64,000 nucleotides of DNA from Limnohabitans_A sp048020265 (GTDB lineage Bacteria > Pseudomonadota > Gammaproteobacteria > Burkholderiales > Burkholderiaceae_C): the NCBI RefSeq assembly GCF_048020265.1, contig NZ_CP171843.1, positions 2,108,001 through 2,172,000 of the forward strand. Reading direction: 5' to 3'. Position 1 is the stretch's first letter. Every line of letters starts with the position of its first letter. The translations under genes and the position numbers were made by a program. The notes under the pieces are model-generated. The model worked only from the letters and a program-made list of their open reading frames with translations. It had not been told where the DNA came from and did not search any database. Positions 51,602-59,663 of the stretch are shown here, piece after piece.

Positions 51602-52573
51602 ATGAACACTCGCCGTCAATTTTCCAAACTGCTGGCCGTGGCCAGCTTGTGCGCCCCCATGGCCTTGATGGCCCAGGCCTTCCCCAGCAAACCCATCACC
51701 CTGGTCGTGCCCGTGCCGCCAGGCGGCTTGGTCGACACTTCGGCCCGCCTGATCTCCGAGCCGCTGGGCCGCCTGATCGGCCAGTCCATCGTGGTGGAAA
51801 ACAAGGGCGGTGCCAGCGGCAACCTGGCTTATCAACAAGTGGCCCGCGCGCCCAAAGACGGCCACACTTTGTTGGTGTCTTACTCGGGCTACCACGTCGC
51901 CAACCCGATCCTGATGAGCAAACTGCCGTGGGAACTGAAAGACCTGACGCCCGTGGGCCTGATCACCGTGGCCACCAACGTGGTGGCGGTGCACCCCTCG
52001 GTGCCAGTGAACAACATGAAGGAGTTCATTGCTTACGCCAAACAAAACCCCGGCAAGCTGAACTACGCCTCGCAAGGCAACGGCTCGGTCTCGCACATCG
52101 GCACCGAAATCTTCAAGCAGCAAACCGGTGTGAACCTGGTGCATGTGCCTTACAAAGGCTCCGGACAGGCCATTGCTGACGTGCTGGGCGGCCAGGTGCA
52201 GGTCTTCATGACAACACCACCCTCCGTGATGCAACACATCCAGGGCGGCAAGCTCAAAGCGCTGGCCGTCACTGGTAAAAAACGCCACGCCGGTATGCCA
52301 CAGGTGCCCACCATGGCGGAGGCCGGCTACCCCAACTTTGACCTCGAATCCTGGGTGGCCCTGTACGCCCCAGCGGGCACGCCTGCTGCGGCTGTGAACC
52401 AGTTGGCCGATGCTGTGAAACGGAGCCTGGACCTGCCCGAGAGCAAGCAACGCGCTGATGCAGCAGGCATCGAAGTGCGCTTTGTGGCCCCGGCCGACAT
52501 GACCAAAATCCTGGACCGCGACATCGCCGACTGGACCCAAGCCATCAAGGCGGCCAACATCAAGCTGGACTGA
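51602..52573 (+). CDS. Bug/TctC-family solute-binding protein
   Basis: 323 residues. Signal peptide 1-25 (RRQFSKLLAVASLCAPMALMAQA), then FPSKPITLVVPVPPGG, the family start, VENKGGASGN and HVPYKGSGQAI. Such periplasmic proteins bind carboxylates for tripartite tricarboxylate transporters or sensing; no TctA/TctB gene is adjacent, which is usual for the many orphan Bug proteins of Burkholderiales. AAAGAGA precedes the ATG. Confidence 0.92.
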   Translation: MNTRRQFSKLLAVASLCAPMALMAQAFPSKPITLVVPVPPGGLVDTSARLISEPLGRLIGQSIVVENKGGASGNLAYQQVARAPKDGHTLLVSYSGYHVANPILMSKLPWELKDLTPVGLITVATNVVAVHPSVPVNNMKEFIAYAKQNPGKLNYASQGNGSVSHIGTEIFKQQTGVNLVHVPYKGSGQAIADVLGGQVQVFMTTPPSVMQHIQGGKLKALAVTGKKRHAGMPQVPTMAEAGYPNFDLESWVALYAPAGTPAAAVNQLADAVKRSLDLPESKQRADAAGIEVRFVAPADMTKILDRDIADWTQAIKAANIKLD

Positions 52574-52591
52574 GCGCCAGACATCAAAAAT

Positions 52592-52626
52592 CCGGAGCAG
52601 GCCATGGGGCCTGCTCCGGCTTTTTT
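52592..52626 (+). terminator. Terminator after the Bug gene
   Basis: 12-bp perfect stem CCGGAGCAGGCC / GGCCTGCTCCGG with a 4-base loop, then C and six T. It ends before the convergent DUF3501 stop (52646). Confidence 0.95.
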
Positions 52627-52645
52627 GTTGGCGGATCGGTGCGGC

Positions 52646-53236
52646 TTATTTCAGATCACCTGCCAAGCTGGCCAAGGTATCGGCAGCGATTTCGATGTGC
52701 GAGGGGTAGTGCGTGTGGTCGCAGCCGAGCTTGACACCCGCACCCGCTTTCACAGCAGCGCACATGACAGGCGTCAGCTCAAAACGCACAAAGTGCACGG
52801 CCGATGTTTTTTCATCGGTCTCGCGGTCCAAGTCTTCGTCGGCAATGGCGTACACCCGGCCATGGCCTTCGACCTCGACAAACATGCGATCTTCCACGCC
52901 GATCAGTTTGGCCAACTCGCGCTTGCGCTCGTTGATGTCGACGTACTCGATCATCATGGTCGCTTTCCAGTTGCTGCCGTCCGGCACCAGCGGGGCGTAG
53001 GCCTCGATCTCTTGCAGGATGCCTTCTTCTTCGAAGACTTTTTCGATGCGCAGCATCTCCTGAATCTGATAGCGGATGGTGGTCTCGCTCTCGAACTGCA
53101 TGTTGATGTGCTCACCCAGCTGCACGCTGCGCAGTTTGCGGTGGGCGATCACCTCGGGCTTGTGGACCTTGCGCCACTTGGTGTAGGCCTCCAAAGACAT
53201 CAGGGTCTCGGGCGTGATTTTTCCGGTCAGTTGCAT
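52646..53236 (-). CDS. DUF3501 family protein
   Basis: 196 residues, soluble. ITPETLMSLEAYTKWR, HRKLRSVQLGEHINMQFE, TIRYQIQEMLRIEKVF and the C-terminal LGCDHTHYPSH are the family hallmarks. The function is unknown; it occurs with the GlpC-like Fe-S protein and rubrerythrin, as here (11 bases after the Fe-S gene), which points to peroxide or redox defence. His/Cys in GCDHTHY could bind metal (inference). Confidence 0.85.
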   Translation of the reverse strand: MQLTGKITPETLMSLEAYTKWRKVHKPEVIAHRKLRSVQLGEHINMQFESETTIRYQIQEMLRIEKVFEEEGILQEIEAYAPLVPDGSNWKATMMIEYVDINERKRELAKLIGVEDRMFVEVEGHGRVYAIADEDLDRETDEKTSAVHFVRFELTPVMCAAVKAGAGVKLGCDHTHYPSHIEIAADTLASLAGDLK

Positions 53237-53247
53237 GGCAGTGTTCC

Positions 53248-54597
53248 TTATTTGAGACCGTAGGCTTTGCGCACCAGGGTCAAGGGGTGGTTCAGTTCGG
53301 GCGCGCCCAGGCCATTGACCTCAAAGCCCTGAGCAATGTGGTGGCCGCCCAGCGGGCAGTCGGAGCTGATGAAGTCTGGCTTGGAGCCATCCTTCATGGT
53401 GGCCATGGCCTTGAACACCGGTTTGCCGATCTTCATCGCCATCTCGTGTGAGCCTTTTTTCACACCGTAGGTGCCGGCATGGCCCGAGCAGCGCTCGATG
53501 GTGTTGATCTCGGTGTCCGGGATCATCTTGAGCATTTCTTCGGTTTTGCGGCCGATGTTCTGCACCCGGCCATGGCAAGGGATCTGGTAGCTCACATTGC
53601 CCAGCTTTTGCGGGAATTCGGTCTTGAGCAAGCCATCGCGCTTGCGGGCCATGAAGTACTCAAACGGGTCCCACATCGCGTCCTTGACCAGCTGGGTGTC
53701 GGCGCAATCCGGGAACATCAGCGGGATTTCCTGCTTGAACATCAAGGCGCAACTGGGCACGGCCGCCATGATGGCGAAGCCGTCCTTGGCGTACTTGGCC
53801 AGCACCGGAATGTTGGCTTCCTTGGACGCCTTGACCGAGTCCAGATCACCCAGCTCCAGCTTGGGCATGCCGCAGCACTTTTCTTTCTCGACCAGCACGT
53901 ACGGGATCTCGTTGTGGTCCAGGATTTTGAGCAAATCGTGGCCAATGCCGGGCTCGTTGTAGTTGATGTAGCAAGTCGAATAGATGGCGACCTTGCCGGG
54001 CGTCTTTTCGCCATCCACCACTTTGGACGCCTTGGCATCCGGGGCGCTGGAACGGAACTTTTTGGTGGCCAGCGAAGGCAGCCAGGCGTTCTTGTCCACG
54101 CCCGCCACGCTTTCCATCACGCTGCGGGCCGCTTCGGTCTTGTTGATGGCGTTGACCGCCTGCACCACGATCGGGATGCCTGCAAACGAGCCATGCGTGT
54201 CGGTCGAGGCCAAAAACTTTTCGGCCGCGCCCACTTCACCCTTCTTGAACTTGATGGCCTTGGCCCGCAGCATGGTGTGCGGGAAGTCCAGATTCCACTC
54301 GTGCGGCGGTGTGTAGGGGCACTTGGTCATGTAGCACAGGTCACACATGAAGCACTGGTCCACCACTTTCCAGTAGTCTTTTTTGTCGACGCCGTCGACT
54401 TCCATGGTGCTGCTTTCGTCCACCAGGTCGAACAAGGTGGGGAAAGAATTGCACAGGCTCACACAGCGGCGGCAACCGTGGCAGATGTCAAAAATGCGCT
54501 CGAGCTCATCGAAGCACTTTTCTTCGTTGTAGAAGTCAGGGTTCTCCCATCCGAGGGCATGTCGTGTGGGGGCTTCGAGGTTGCCTTCTTTGGCCAT
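53248..54597 (-). CDS. GlpC/HdrD-like Fe-S oxidoreductase
   Basis: 449 residues. Two [4Fe-4S] ferredoxin motifs, CHGCRRCVSLC and CFMCDLCYMTKCP, lie at about 40-95. CCG-type features follow in the C-terminal half: EKCCGMPKLELGD and a variant CSGHAGTYG. It resembles GlpC and heterodisulfide-reductase subunits but has no flavin domain or partner, so it likely passes electrons. ATG 54597 has AAAGGAG. It lies between rubrerythrin and DUF3501; a terminator separates it from rubrerythrin. Confidence 0.85.
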   Translation of the reverse strand: MAKEGNLEAPTRHALGWENPDFYNEEKCFDELERIFDICHGCRRCVSLCNSFPTLFDLVDESSTMEVDGVDKKDYWKVVDQCFMCDLCYMTKCPYTPPHEWNLDFPHTMLRAKAIKFKKGEVGAAEKFLASTDTHGSFAGIPIVVQAVNAINKTEAARSVMESVAGVDKNAWLPSLATKKFRSSAPDAKASKVVDGEKTPGKVAIYSTCYINYNEPGIGHDLLKILDHNEIPYVLVEKEKCCGMPKLELGDLDSVKASKEANIPVLAKYAKDGFAIMAAVPSCALMFKQEIPLMFPDCADTQLVKDAMWDPFEYFMARKRDGLLKTEFPQKLGNVSYQIPCHGRVQNIGRKTEEMLKMIPDTEINTIERCSGHAGTYGVKKGSHEMAMKIGKPVFKAMATMKDGSKPDFISSDCPLGGHHIAQGFEVNGLGAPELNHPLTLVRKAYGLK

Positions 54598-54657
54598 GTT
54601 GTGCTCCTTTGGGATTTTTTTAGGGTTTTTCTGAAGACTCTATAGCCGAGCCCTGAG

Positions 54658-54688
54658 AAAAACCCGCTGCACCTTGCGGGGCAGCGGG
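54658..54688 (-). terminator. Terminator between rubrerythrin and Fe-S genes
   Basis: Minus-strand stem CCCGCTGC / GCAGCGGG (54688-54663) followed by five T. It lies 17 bases after the rubrerythrin stop and could limit read-through into the Fe-S gene. Confidence 0.75.
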
Positions 54689-54704
54689 TGACGTCATGGG
54701 GGAA

Positions 54705-55127
54705 TCAATCCACCAATTCGTTCAGGGCCTTCTGGTAACGGTTGGCGTGCGAACGCTCAGCCTTGGCCAGGGTCTCGAACCAGTCGGCGATTTCGTCAAA
54801 ACCTTCTTCGCGTGCGGTCTTGGCCATGCCGGGGTACATGTCGGTGTACTCGTGGGTTTCACCCGCCACAGCCGAAGCCAGGTTCTGGCGTGTGGAGCCA
54901 ATGGGCAGACCGGTTGCGGGGTCGCCGGATTGCTCCAGGAACTCCAGGTGACCATGGGCGTGACCTGTTTCACCTTCTGCGGTGGAACGGAACAGGGCTG
55001 CCACGTCGTTCTGACCTTCAACGTCAGCTTTGTTCGCGAAGTACAAATAGCGACGGTTGGCCTGGGATTCGCCTGCGAAAGCGTCCTTCAGGCATTGCTC
55101 CGTGCGCGAGCCTTTGAGTGCTGCCAT
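54705..55127 (-). CDS. Rubrerythrin without rubredoxin domain
   Basis: 140-residue ferritin-like di-iron protein that reduces peroxide. Iron ligands: Glu in FAGESQANRRYLYFA, EGETGHAHGH, GETHEYTDMYP and AKAERSHANRY. The rubredoxin domain of classical rubrerythrins is absent, so electrons must come from another protein; the neighbouring Fe-S gene is a candidate. ATG 55127 has AAGGAG. Repeats 85-125 bases upstream may be an operator. Confidence 0.93.
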   Translation of the reverse strand: MAALKGSRTEQCLKDAFAGESQANRRYLYFANKADVEGQNDVAALFRSTAEGETGHAHGHLEFLEQSGDPATGLPIGSTRQNLASAVAGETHEYTDMYPGMAKTAREEGFDEIADWFETLAKAERSHANRYQKALNELVD

Positions 55128-55455
55128 GGATATCTCCTTGTGGGTTTTGTTGAATGGCTCTGGCAGGATCGCCAGAGACGGTAAAGGTTAACTCTGCACT
55201 GTCCAGTCTGCCCAATAGATTGATCCAATAGCTCCGATTAGCCAGCGCTATTGACTAAGGTGATGGATAAACATCAACAAAGCACCAGGCCCGCCAAAGC
55301 TCGTCTGTTGTACGAGTGCGCTCCATGAGAACGACGTGGCCTGACGGTTCGCGGATAGGACCTGAATGTGCTGGGTAAAATCAGATTTTTGGGACCGCAC
55401 ACGGTCCTGCATGGCATCTTCTGAGCTGCCGTTTTCTTTTGGAAAAAACCCCGCC
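55128..55455. other. 328-bp divergent control region between rubrerythrin and valS
   Basis: No gene seen. The rubrerythrin side has a direct plus inverted repeat (55212-55253) just upstream of a possible promoter (TTGGGC-17-GTTAAC on the minus strand). The valS side has no obvious promoter hexamers; the frame before ATG 55456 is open but does not resemble ValRS. Confidence 0.5.
55212..55253. promoter_or_regulatory. Candidate operator upstream of rubrerythrin
   Basis: Direct repeat CCAATAG at 55212-55218 and 55225-55231 (13-base step), and inverted repeat CAATAGC (55226-55232) / GCTATTG (55247-55253), centres 21 bases apart or two helical turns. The regulator is unknown; an OxyR/LysR-type protein is a guess. 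Confidence 0.4.
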
Positions 55456-58400
55456 ATGAGCAACGCCCCCGCCACCCCGGTCCACCAGCCCGGGCTTGAG
55501 AGCCTGTCCAAATCGTTCGAACCTGCTGCCCTCGAAGCGCACTGGGGCCCCGAGTGGGAAAAGCGTGGCTATGGCGTTGCCGGCTTCCGTGGCACACGAG
55601 CGCCTAAGGAAGGCGCTCCGGCTTTTGCCATCCAGTTGCCCCCGCCCAACGTGACCGGCACATTGCACATGGGCCACGCGTTCAACCAGACCATCATGGA
55701 CTCGCTGACCCGCTACCACCGCATGCTGGGCCACAACACCGCCTGGATTCCCGGCACCGACCATGCGGGCATTGCCACGCAAATCGTGGTCGAGCGCCAG
55801 CTGCAGGCCCAAGGCATCAGTCGCCACGACATGGGCCCCACGCCTGCCGAAGCACGCAAGAACTTTGTGAGCAAAGTCTGGGAATGGAAAGAAGAGTCGG
55901 GCAGCACCATCACCCGCCAGATGCGCCGCATGGGCGACAGCGTGGACTGGAGCCGCGAGTACTTCACGATGGACCCCAAGCTGTCCAAAACCGTGACCGA
56001 AACCTTTGTGCAGCTGTACGAGCAAGGCCTGATTTACCGTGGCAAGCGCTTGGTGAACTGGGACCCGGTGCTGCAAAGCGCGGTATCCGATCTGGAGGTG
56101 GAAAGCGCCGAAGAAGACGGCTCAATGTGGCACATCCGCTATGACTTGGCCGATGGAAGCGGCAGCTTGACCGTCGCCACCACCCGCCCCGAAACCTTGC
56201 TGGGTGACGTGGCCGTGATGGTGCATCCCGAAGACGAGCGCTACAGACACCTGATTGGCAAGCAAGTCAACCTGCCCCTGTGCGGCCGCACCATTCCCGT
56301 GATCGCCGACGAGTACGTGGACAAGGACTTTGGCACGGGCGTGGTCAAGGTCACCCCGGCGCACGACACCAACGACTACCAGGTCGGCCAGCGCCACAAG
56401 CTGGACATGATCTGCGTGCTGAACCTGGACGCGACGATCAACGCCAACGCGCCTGAGAAATACCGGGGCCTGGACCGCTTTGTGGCCCGCAAAGCCGTGG
56501 TGGCCGACCTCGAAGCCGCTGGCGCTTTGGTCGAGGTCAAAAAACACAAGCTCATGGTGCCCCGCTGCGCTCGCACCGGCCAAGTGATCGAGCCCATGCT
56601 GACCGACCAATGGTTTGTGGCGATGAACCAAGTCGCCCAAGGCGACGCCACCGGCAAGAGCATTGCTCAAAAAGCCATCGATGCGGTGCAGTCCGGCCAG
56701 GTGAGCTTTGTGCCCGAGAACTGGGTCAACACCTACAACCAGTGGATGAACAACATCCAGGACTGGTGCATCTCGCGCCAGCTGTGGTGGGGACACCAGA
56801 TTCCCGCTTGGTACGACGAAGACGGCAACGTCTATGTGGCACGCAACGAAGCCGAAGCGCAGGCCAAGGCCCCCGGCAAAACGCTCAAGCGCGATGAAGA
56901 CGTGCTGGACACTTGGTACTCCAGCGCACTGGTCCCCTTCTCAACCATGGGCTGGCCCAACGCCGCAGCTGGCGAGCGTGCCGGGCTCGGACGCAGCGAC
57001 ATTGCGAGCGAAGCGAGTGGGAGCAAGGCCGAGTCCGACACGCTCGCCAGCGGAACCAACGCCAACAACAGCCCAAGCGACTACGACCTCTACCTCCCCA
57101 GCAGCGTCCTGGTCACCGGCTACGACATCATCTTCTTCTGGGTCGCCCGGATGATCATGATGACCACCCACTTCACCGGCAAAGTCCCCTTCAAACACGT
57201 CTACATCCACGGCCTGGTGCTCGACGCCCAAGGCAAGAAGATGAGCAAATCCGAAGGCAACGTGCTCGACCCGGTCGACCTGATCGACGGCATCACGCTC
57301 GAACCCCTGCTAGAAAAACGCACCCAAGGCCTGCGCAAGCCCGAGACCGCGCCCAAGGTGCGCAAGCAGACCGAAAAAGAATTCCCTGAAGGCATCCCGG
57401 CCTACGGCGCGGACGCACTGCGCTTCACCTTTGCGGCACTGGCCAGCCTGGGCCGCAGCATCAACTTTGACAGCAAGCGCTGCGAGGGCTACCGCAACTT
57501 CTGCAACAAGTTGTGGAACGCCACCCGCTTTGTACTGATGAACTGCGAAGGCCAAGACTGCGGCCTGAAAGAACACACCAAAGCCGAATGCGAAGTGGGC
57601 GGCCCGGTGCACGGCTACCTGGCCTTCAGCCAGGCCGACCGCTGGATCAGCTCACAACTGCAGCGCGTGGAAGCCGACGTGGCTAAAGGCTTTGCCGAAT
57701 ACCGCCTCGACAACGTGGCCAACACGATCTATGACTTTGTGTGGAATGAGTTCTGCGACTGGTACCTGGAAATCGCCAAGGTGCAGATCAACACCGGAGA
57801 CGACGCGCAAAAACGCGCAACGCGCCGCACCCTGATCCGCACACTCGAAACCATCATGCGCCTGGCGCACCCCATCATCCCCTTCATCACCGAAGAGCTT
57901 TGGCAAAAGGTGTCGGTGGTCGCAGGCCGTCCGGGCGACTCGGTCAGCATCGCGGCTTATCCCGTGAGCCAGCCCGAGCGCATCGACGAAGCCGCCGAGG
58001 CCCATGTGGCCAAACTCAAGACCCTGGTGGACGCCTGCCGGAACCTGCGCGGCGAGATGAACGTCTCGCCCGCCACCCGCATGCCCATGTATGTGCTGGG
58101 CGACACCGCCTTCATGCAAAGCGTGGCACCCGTGCTGCAGTCACTCGCCAAACTGAGCGAAGTCAAGGTGTTTGACACCGAGGCCGAATGGATCGCTGCC
58201 GCACAAGCGGCTCCCGTAGCCGTGGTGGGCGAAGCGCGTTTGTGCCTGTTCATTGAAGTGGATGTGGCTGCCGAAAAAATTCGCCTGACCAAAGAAGCCG
58301 CGCGTCTGGAAGGCGAAATCACCAAGGCCAACGCCAAACTGGGCAACGAGGCCTTTGTGGCCAAGGCACCGCCAGCGGTGCTGGACGAAACCAGAAAGCG

Positions 58401-58461
58401 CGTCGCCGACTTCGGGGCTACGCTCGATAAAATTCGTCAACAACTGCAGCGCTTGGGCTGA
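55456..58461 (+). CDS. valS: Valyl-tRNA synthetase
   Basis: 1001-residue class I synthetase. The HIGH-type motif is PNVTGTLHMGHAF, the KMSKS motif GKKMSKSEGNVLDP; an editing domain lies between, and the C-terminal coiled coil starts at about 930. ATG 55456 (MSNAPATP) is chosen. Residues 506-531 are an extra segment encoded by a 78-bp palindromic insertion between GWPN and DYDLYLPSSVLVTGYDI, a place where ValRS normally has a few residues. The frame is intact, so the enzyme is presumably functional. Confidence 0.96.
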   Translation: MSNAPATPVHQPGLESLSKSFEPAALEAHWGPEWEKRGYGVAGFRGTRAPKEGAPAFAIQLPPPNVTGTLHMGHAFNQTIMDSLTRYHRMLGHNTAWIPGTDHAGIATQIVVERQLQAQGISRHDMGPTPAEARKNFVSKVWEWKEESGSTITRQMRRMGDSVDWSREYFTMDPKLSKTVTETFVQLYEQGLIYRGKRLVNWDPVLQSAVSDLEVESAEEDGSMWHIRYDLADGSGSLTVATTRPETLLGDVAVMVHPEDERYRHLIGKQVNLPLCGRTIPVIADEYVDKDFGTGVVKVTPAHDTNDYQVGQRHKLDMICVLNLDATINANAPEKYRGLDRFVARKAVVADLEAAGALVEVKKHKLMVPRCARTGQVIEPMLTDQWFVAMNQVAQGDATGKSIAQKAIDAVQSGQVSFVPENWVNTYNQWMNNIQDWCISRQLWWGHQIPAWYDEDGNVYVARNEAEAQAKAPGKTLKRDEDVLDTWYSSALVPFSTMGWPNAAAGERAGLGRSDIASEASGSKAESDTLASGTNANNSPSDYDLYLPSSVLVTGYDIIFFWVARMIMMTTHFTGKVPFKHVYIHGLVLDAQGKKMSKSEGNVLDPVDLIDGITLEPLLEKRTQGLRKPETAPKVRKQTEKEFPEGIPAYGADALRFTFAALASLGRSINFDSKRCEGYRNFCNKLWNATRFVLMNCEGQDCGLKEHTKAECEVGGPVHGYLAFSQADRWISSQLQRVEADVAKGFAEYRLDNVANTIYDFVWNEFCDWYLEIAKVQINTGDDAQKRATRRTLIRTLETIMRLAHPIIPFITEELWQKVSVVAGRPGDSVSIAAYPVSQPERIDEAAEAHVAKLKTLVDACRNLRGEMNVSPATRMPMYVLGDTAFMQSVAPVLQSLAKLSEVKVFDTEAEWIAAAQAAPVAVVGEARLCLFIEVDVAAEKIRLTKEAARLEGEITKANAKLGNEAFVAKAPPAVLDETRKRVADFGATLDKIRQQLQRLG
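56971..57048. repeat. 78-bp palindromic element inserted in frame in valS
   Basis: Imperfect inverted repeat with 22-base arms (56971-56992 and 57027-57048, about 19 of 22 pairs match; both begin GGCGAGCGTG read inward) around a 34-base spacer containing ATTGCGAGCGAAGCGAG. Length is 26 codons exactly. It encodes a hydrophilic Gly/Ser/Ala/Glu segment. Confidence 0.7.
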
Positions 58462-58486
58462 TCGCCTGCGCACCAAGGACGCCACC

Positions 58487-59371
58487 ATGAGCCACAACGT
58501 TATCCGCAAAGCCGTGTTCCCGGTGGCCGGCTTGGGCACACGCTTTTTGCCTGCCACCAAAGCCGCGCCCAAAGAAATGCTGCCGGTGGTCGACAAACCC
58601 TTGATCCAGTATGCGGTAGAGGAAGCTTACAGCGCGGGCGTGCGCCACATGATTTTCGTCACAGGCCGCAGCAAACGGGCCATCGAAGACCATTTCGACA
58701 CCGCTTACGAACTTGAAAACGAACTTGAAGCCGCGCACAAGGACGAACTGCTGGCCTTGGTACGTTCCGTCCAGCCCGACGACATGGTCTGCGCCTACGT
58801 TCGCCAGCACCGCTCGCTGGGCTTGGGCCATGCGGTGTTGTGCGCCGAAGCCATGGTAGGTAACGAGCCCTTCGCCGTGCTGCTGGCCGATGACCTGATG
58901 GTGGGTTTGCACGGCGGCCCTTCGGTGCTGAGCCAAATGGTGGCCGCGCATGCGCAGCAGGGCCGCTCGATCTTGGCCGTGCAGGAGGTGCCTCTCGAAC
59001 ACGTCAAACGCTACGGTATTGTGGCAGGCGAGCCCGCAGGCAAACAACTGATCCGCGTTGAAAAAATCGTGGAAAAGCCCAACCCAGACATTGCCCCCTC
59101 GCGCATGGGCGTAGCAGGCCGCTACATCCTGACGCCGGGCATCTTCGAGGAAATTCGCAACCAACCTACCGGCGTAGGCGGCGAAATCCAGCTGACCGAT
59201 GCAATCGCCCGACTGATGCAGCGCGAAGCCGTTTACGCATTTCAGTACCAAGGCAAGCGCTATGACTGCGGTAGCAAGGAAGGTTTTCTGGAAGCCACGG
59301 TGGAGCTGGCCATGCAACACCCGCAAGTGGGCGCATCGTTCCGCGACTACCTCAAAAGCTTGAGCCTCTGA
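58487..59371 (+). CDS. galU: UTP-glucose-1-phosphate uridylyltransferase
   Basis: Makes UDP-glucose for envelope polysaccharides. 294 residues. Nucleotide-binding AVFPVAGLGTRFLPATKA, PKEMLPVVDKP, VEKPNPDIAPSRMGVAGRYI and GKRYDCGSKEG. ATG 58487 preceded by AAGGA. It follows valS by 25 bases. Confidence 0.96.
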   Translation: MSHNVIRKAVFPVAGLGTRFLPATKAAPKEMLPVVDKPLIQYAVEEAYSAGVRHMIFVTGRSKRAIEDHFDTAYELENELEAAHKDELLALVRSVQPDDMVCAYVRQHRSLGLGHAVLCAEAMVGNEPFAVLLADDLMVGLHGGPSVLSQMVAAHAQQGRSILAVQEVPLEHVKRYGIVAGEPAGKQLIRVEKIVEKPNPDIAPSRMGVAGRYILTPGIFEEIRNQPTGVGGEIQLTDAIARLMQREAVYAFQYQGKRYDCGSKEGFLEATVELAMQHPQVGASFRDYLKSLSL

Positions 59372-59436
59372 TCCGACAAGGGCGCATACCCTGAGGACAA
59401 GCTCGTCATCGCGAGCGCAGTGACAAATTGGATCAG
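59368..59436. repeat. Inverted repeats filling the galU/tusA-like gap
   Basis: CTGATCC (59368-59374) pairs with GGATCAG (59430-59436), covering the ends of both convergent genes. Inside is TCATCGCGAGCGCAGTGA (59406-59423), an imperfect palindrome related to the core of the valS insertion (CAT-Y-GCGAGCG-M-AG). It may act as a bidirectional terminator-like structure. Confidence 0.45.
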
Positions 59437-59663
59437 CGCCGCTTGAGGCCGAACACAAAATGGGTTTCGGTCTTCTCTTGCATGACCAGCTCGTGGCCGG
59501 TCTGCCGGGCAAAGGCCTCAAAATCGCGGGCCGCACCCGGATCGGTCGCGATCACCTTGAGCACCTGACCGCTGCTCATGTCGTTCAGGGCTTTCTTCGC
59601 CTTCAAAATGGGCAGGGGGCAATTCAAGCCGCTGGTATCGATTTCCTTGTCGATCTGCATCAT
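59433..59663 (-). CDS. TusA-family sulfur-carrier protein
   Basis: 76 residues. DTSGLNCPLPILKAKKAL has the CPxP motif whose Cys carries persulfide. TusA-like proteins pass sulfur for tRNA thiolation, molybdenum cofactor or other uses; the exact partner is not evident. ATG 59663 overlaps the Nudix stop as ATGA; ATG 59660 is equally possible. The adjacent Nudix and cysM genes make a small sulfur/housekeeping group. Confidence 0.85.
   Translation of the reverse strand: MMQIDKEIDTSGLNCPLPILKAKKALNDMSSGQVLKVIATDPGAARDFEAFARQTGHELVMQEKTETHFVFGLKRR

Noticed and set aside
50321..52540. 739-codon antisense ORF across the OYE and Bug genes
   Set aside because: Spans two clearly coding plus-strand genes and their spacer; no domain seen.
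55251..55277. FNR-like sequence TTGAC ... ACATCAA upstream of rubrerythrin
   Set aside because: The half-sites are too far apart to match TTGAT-N4-ATCAA.
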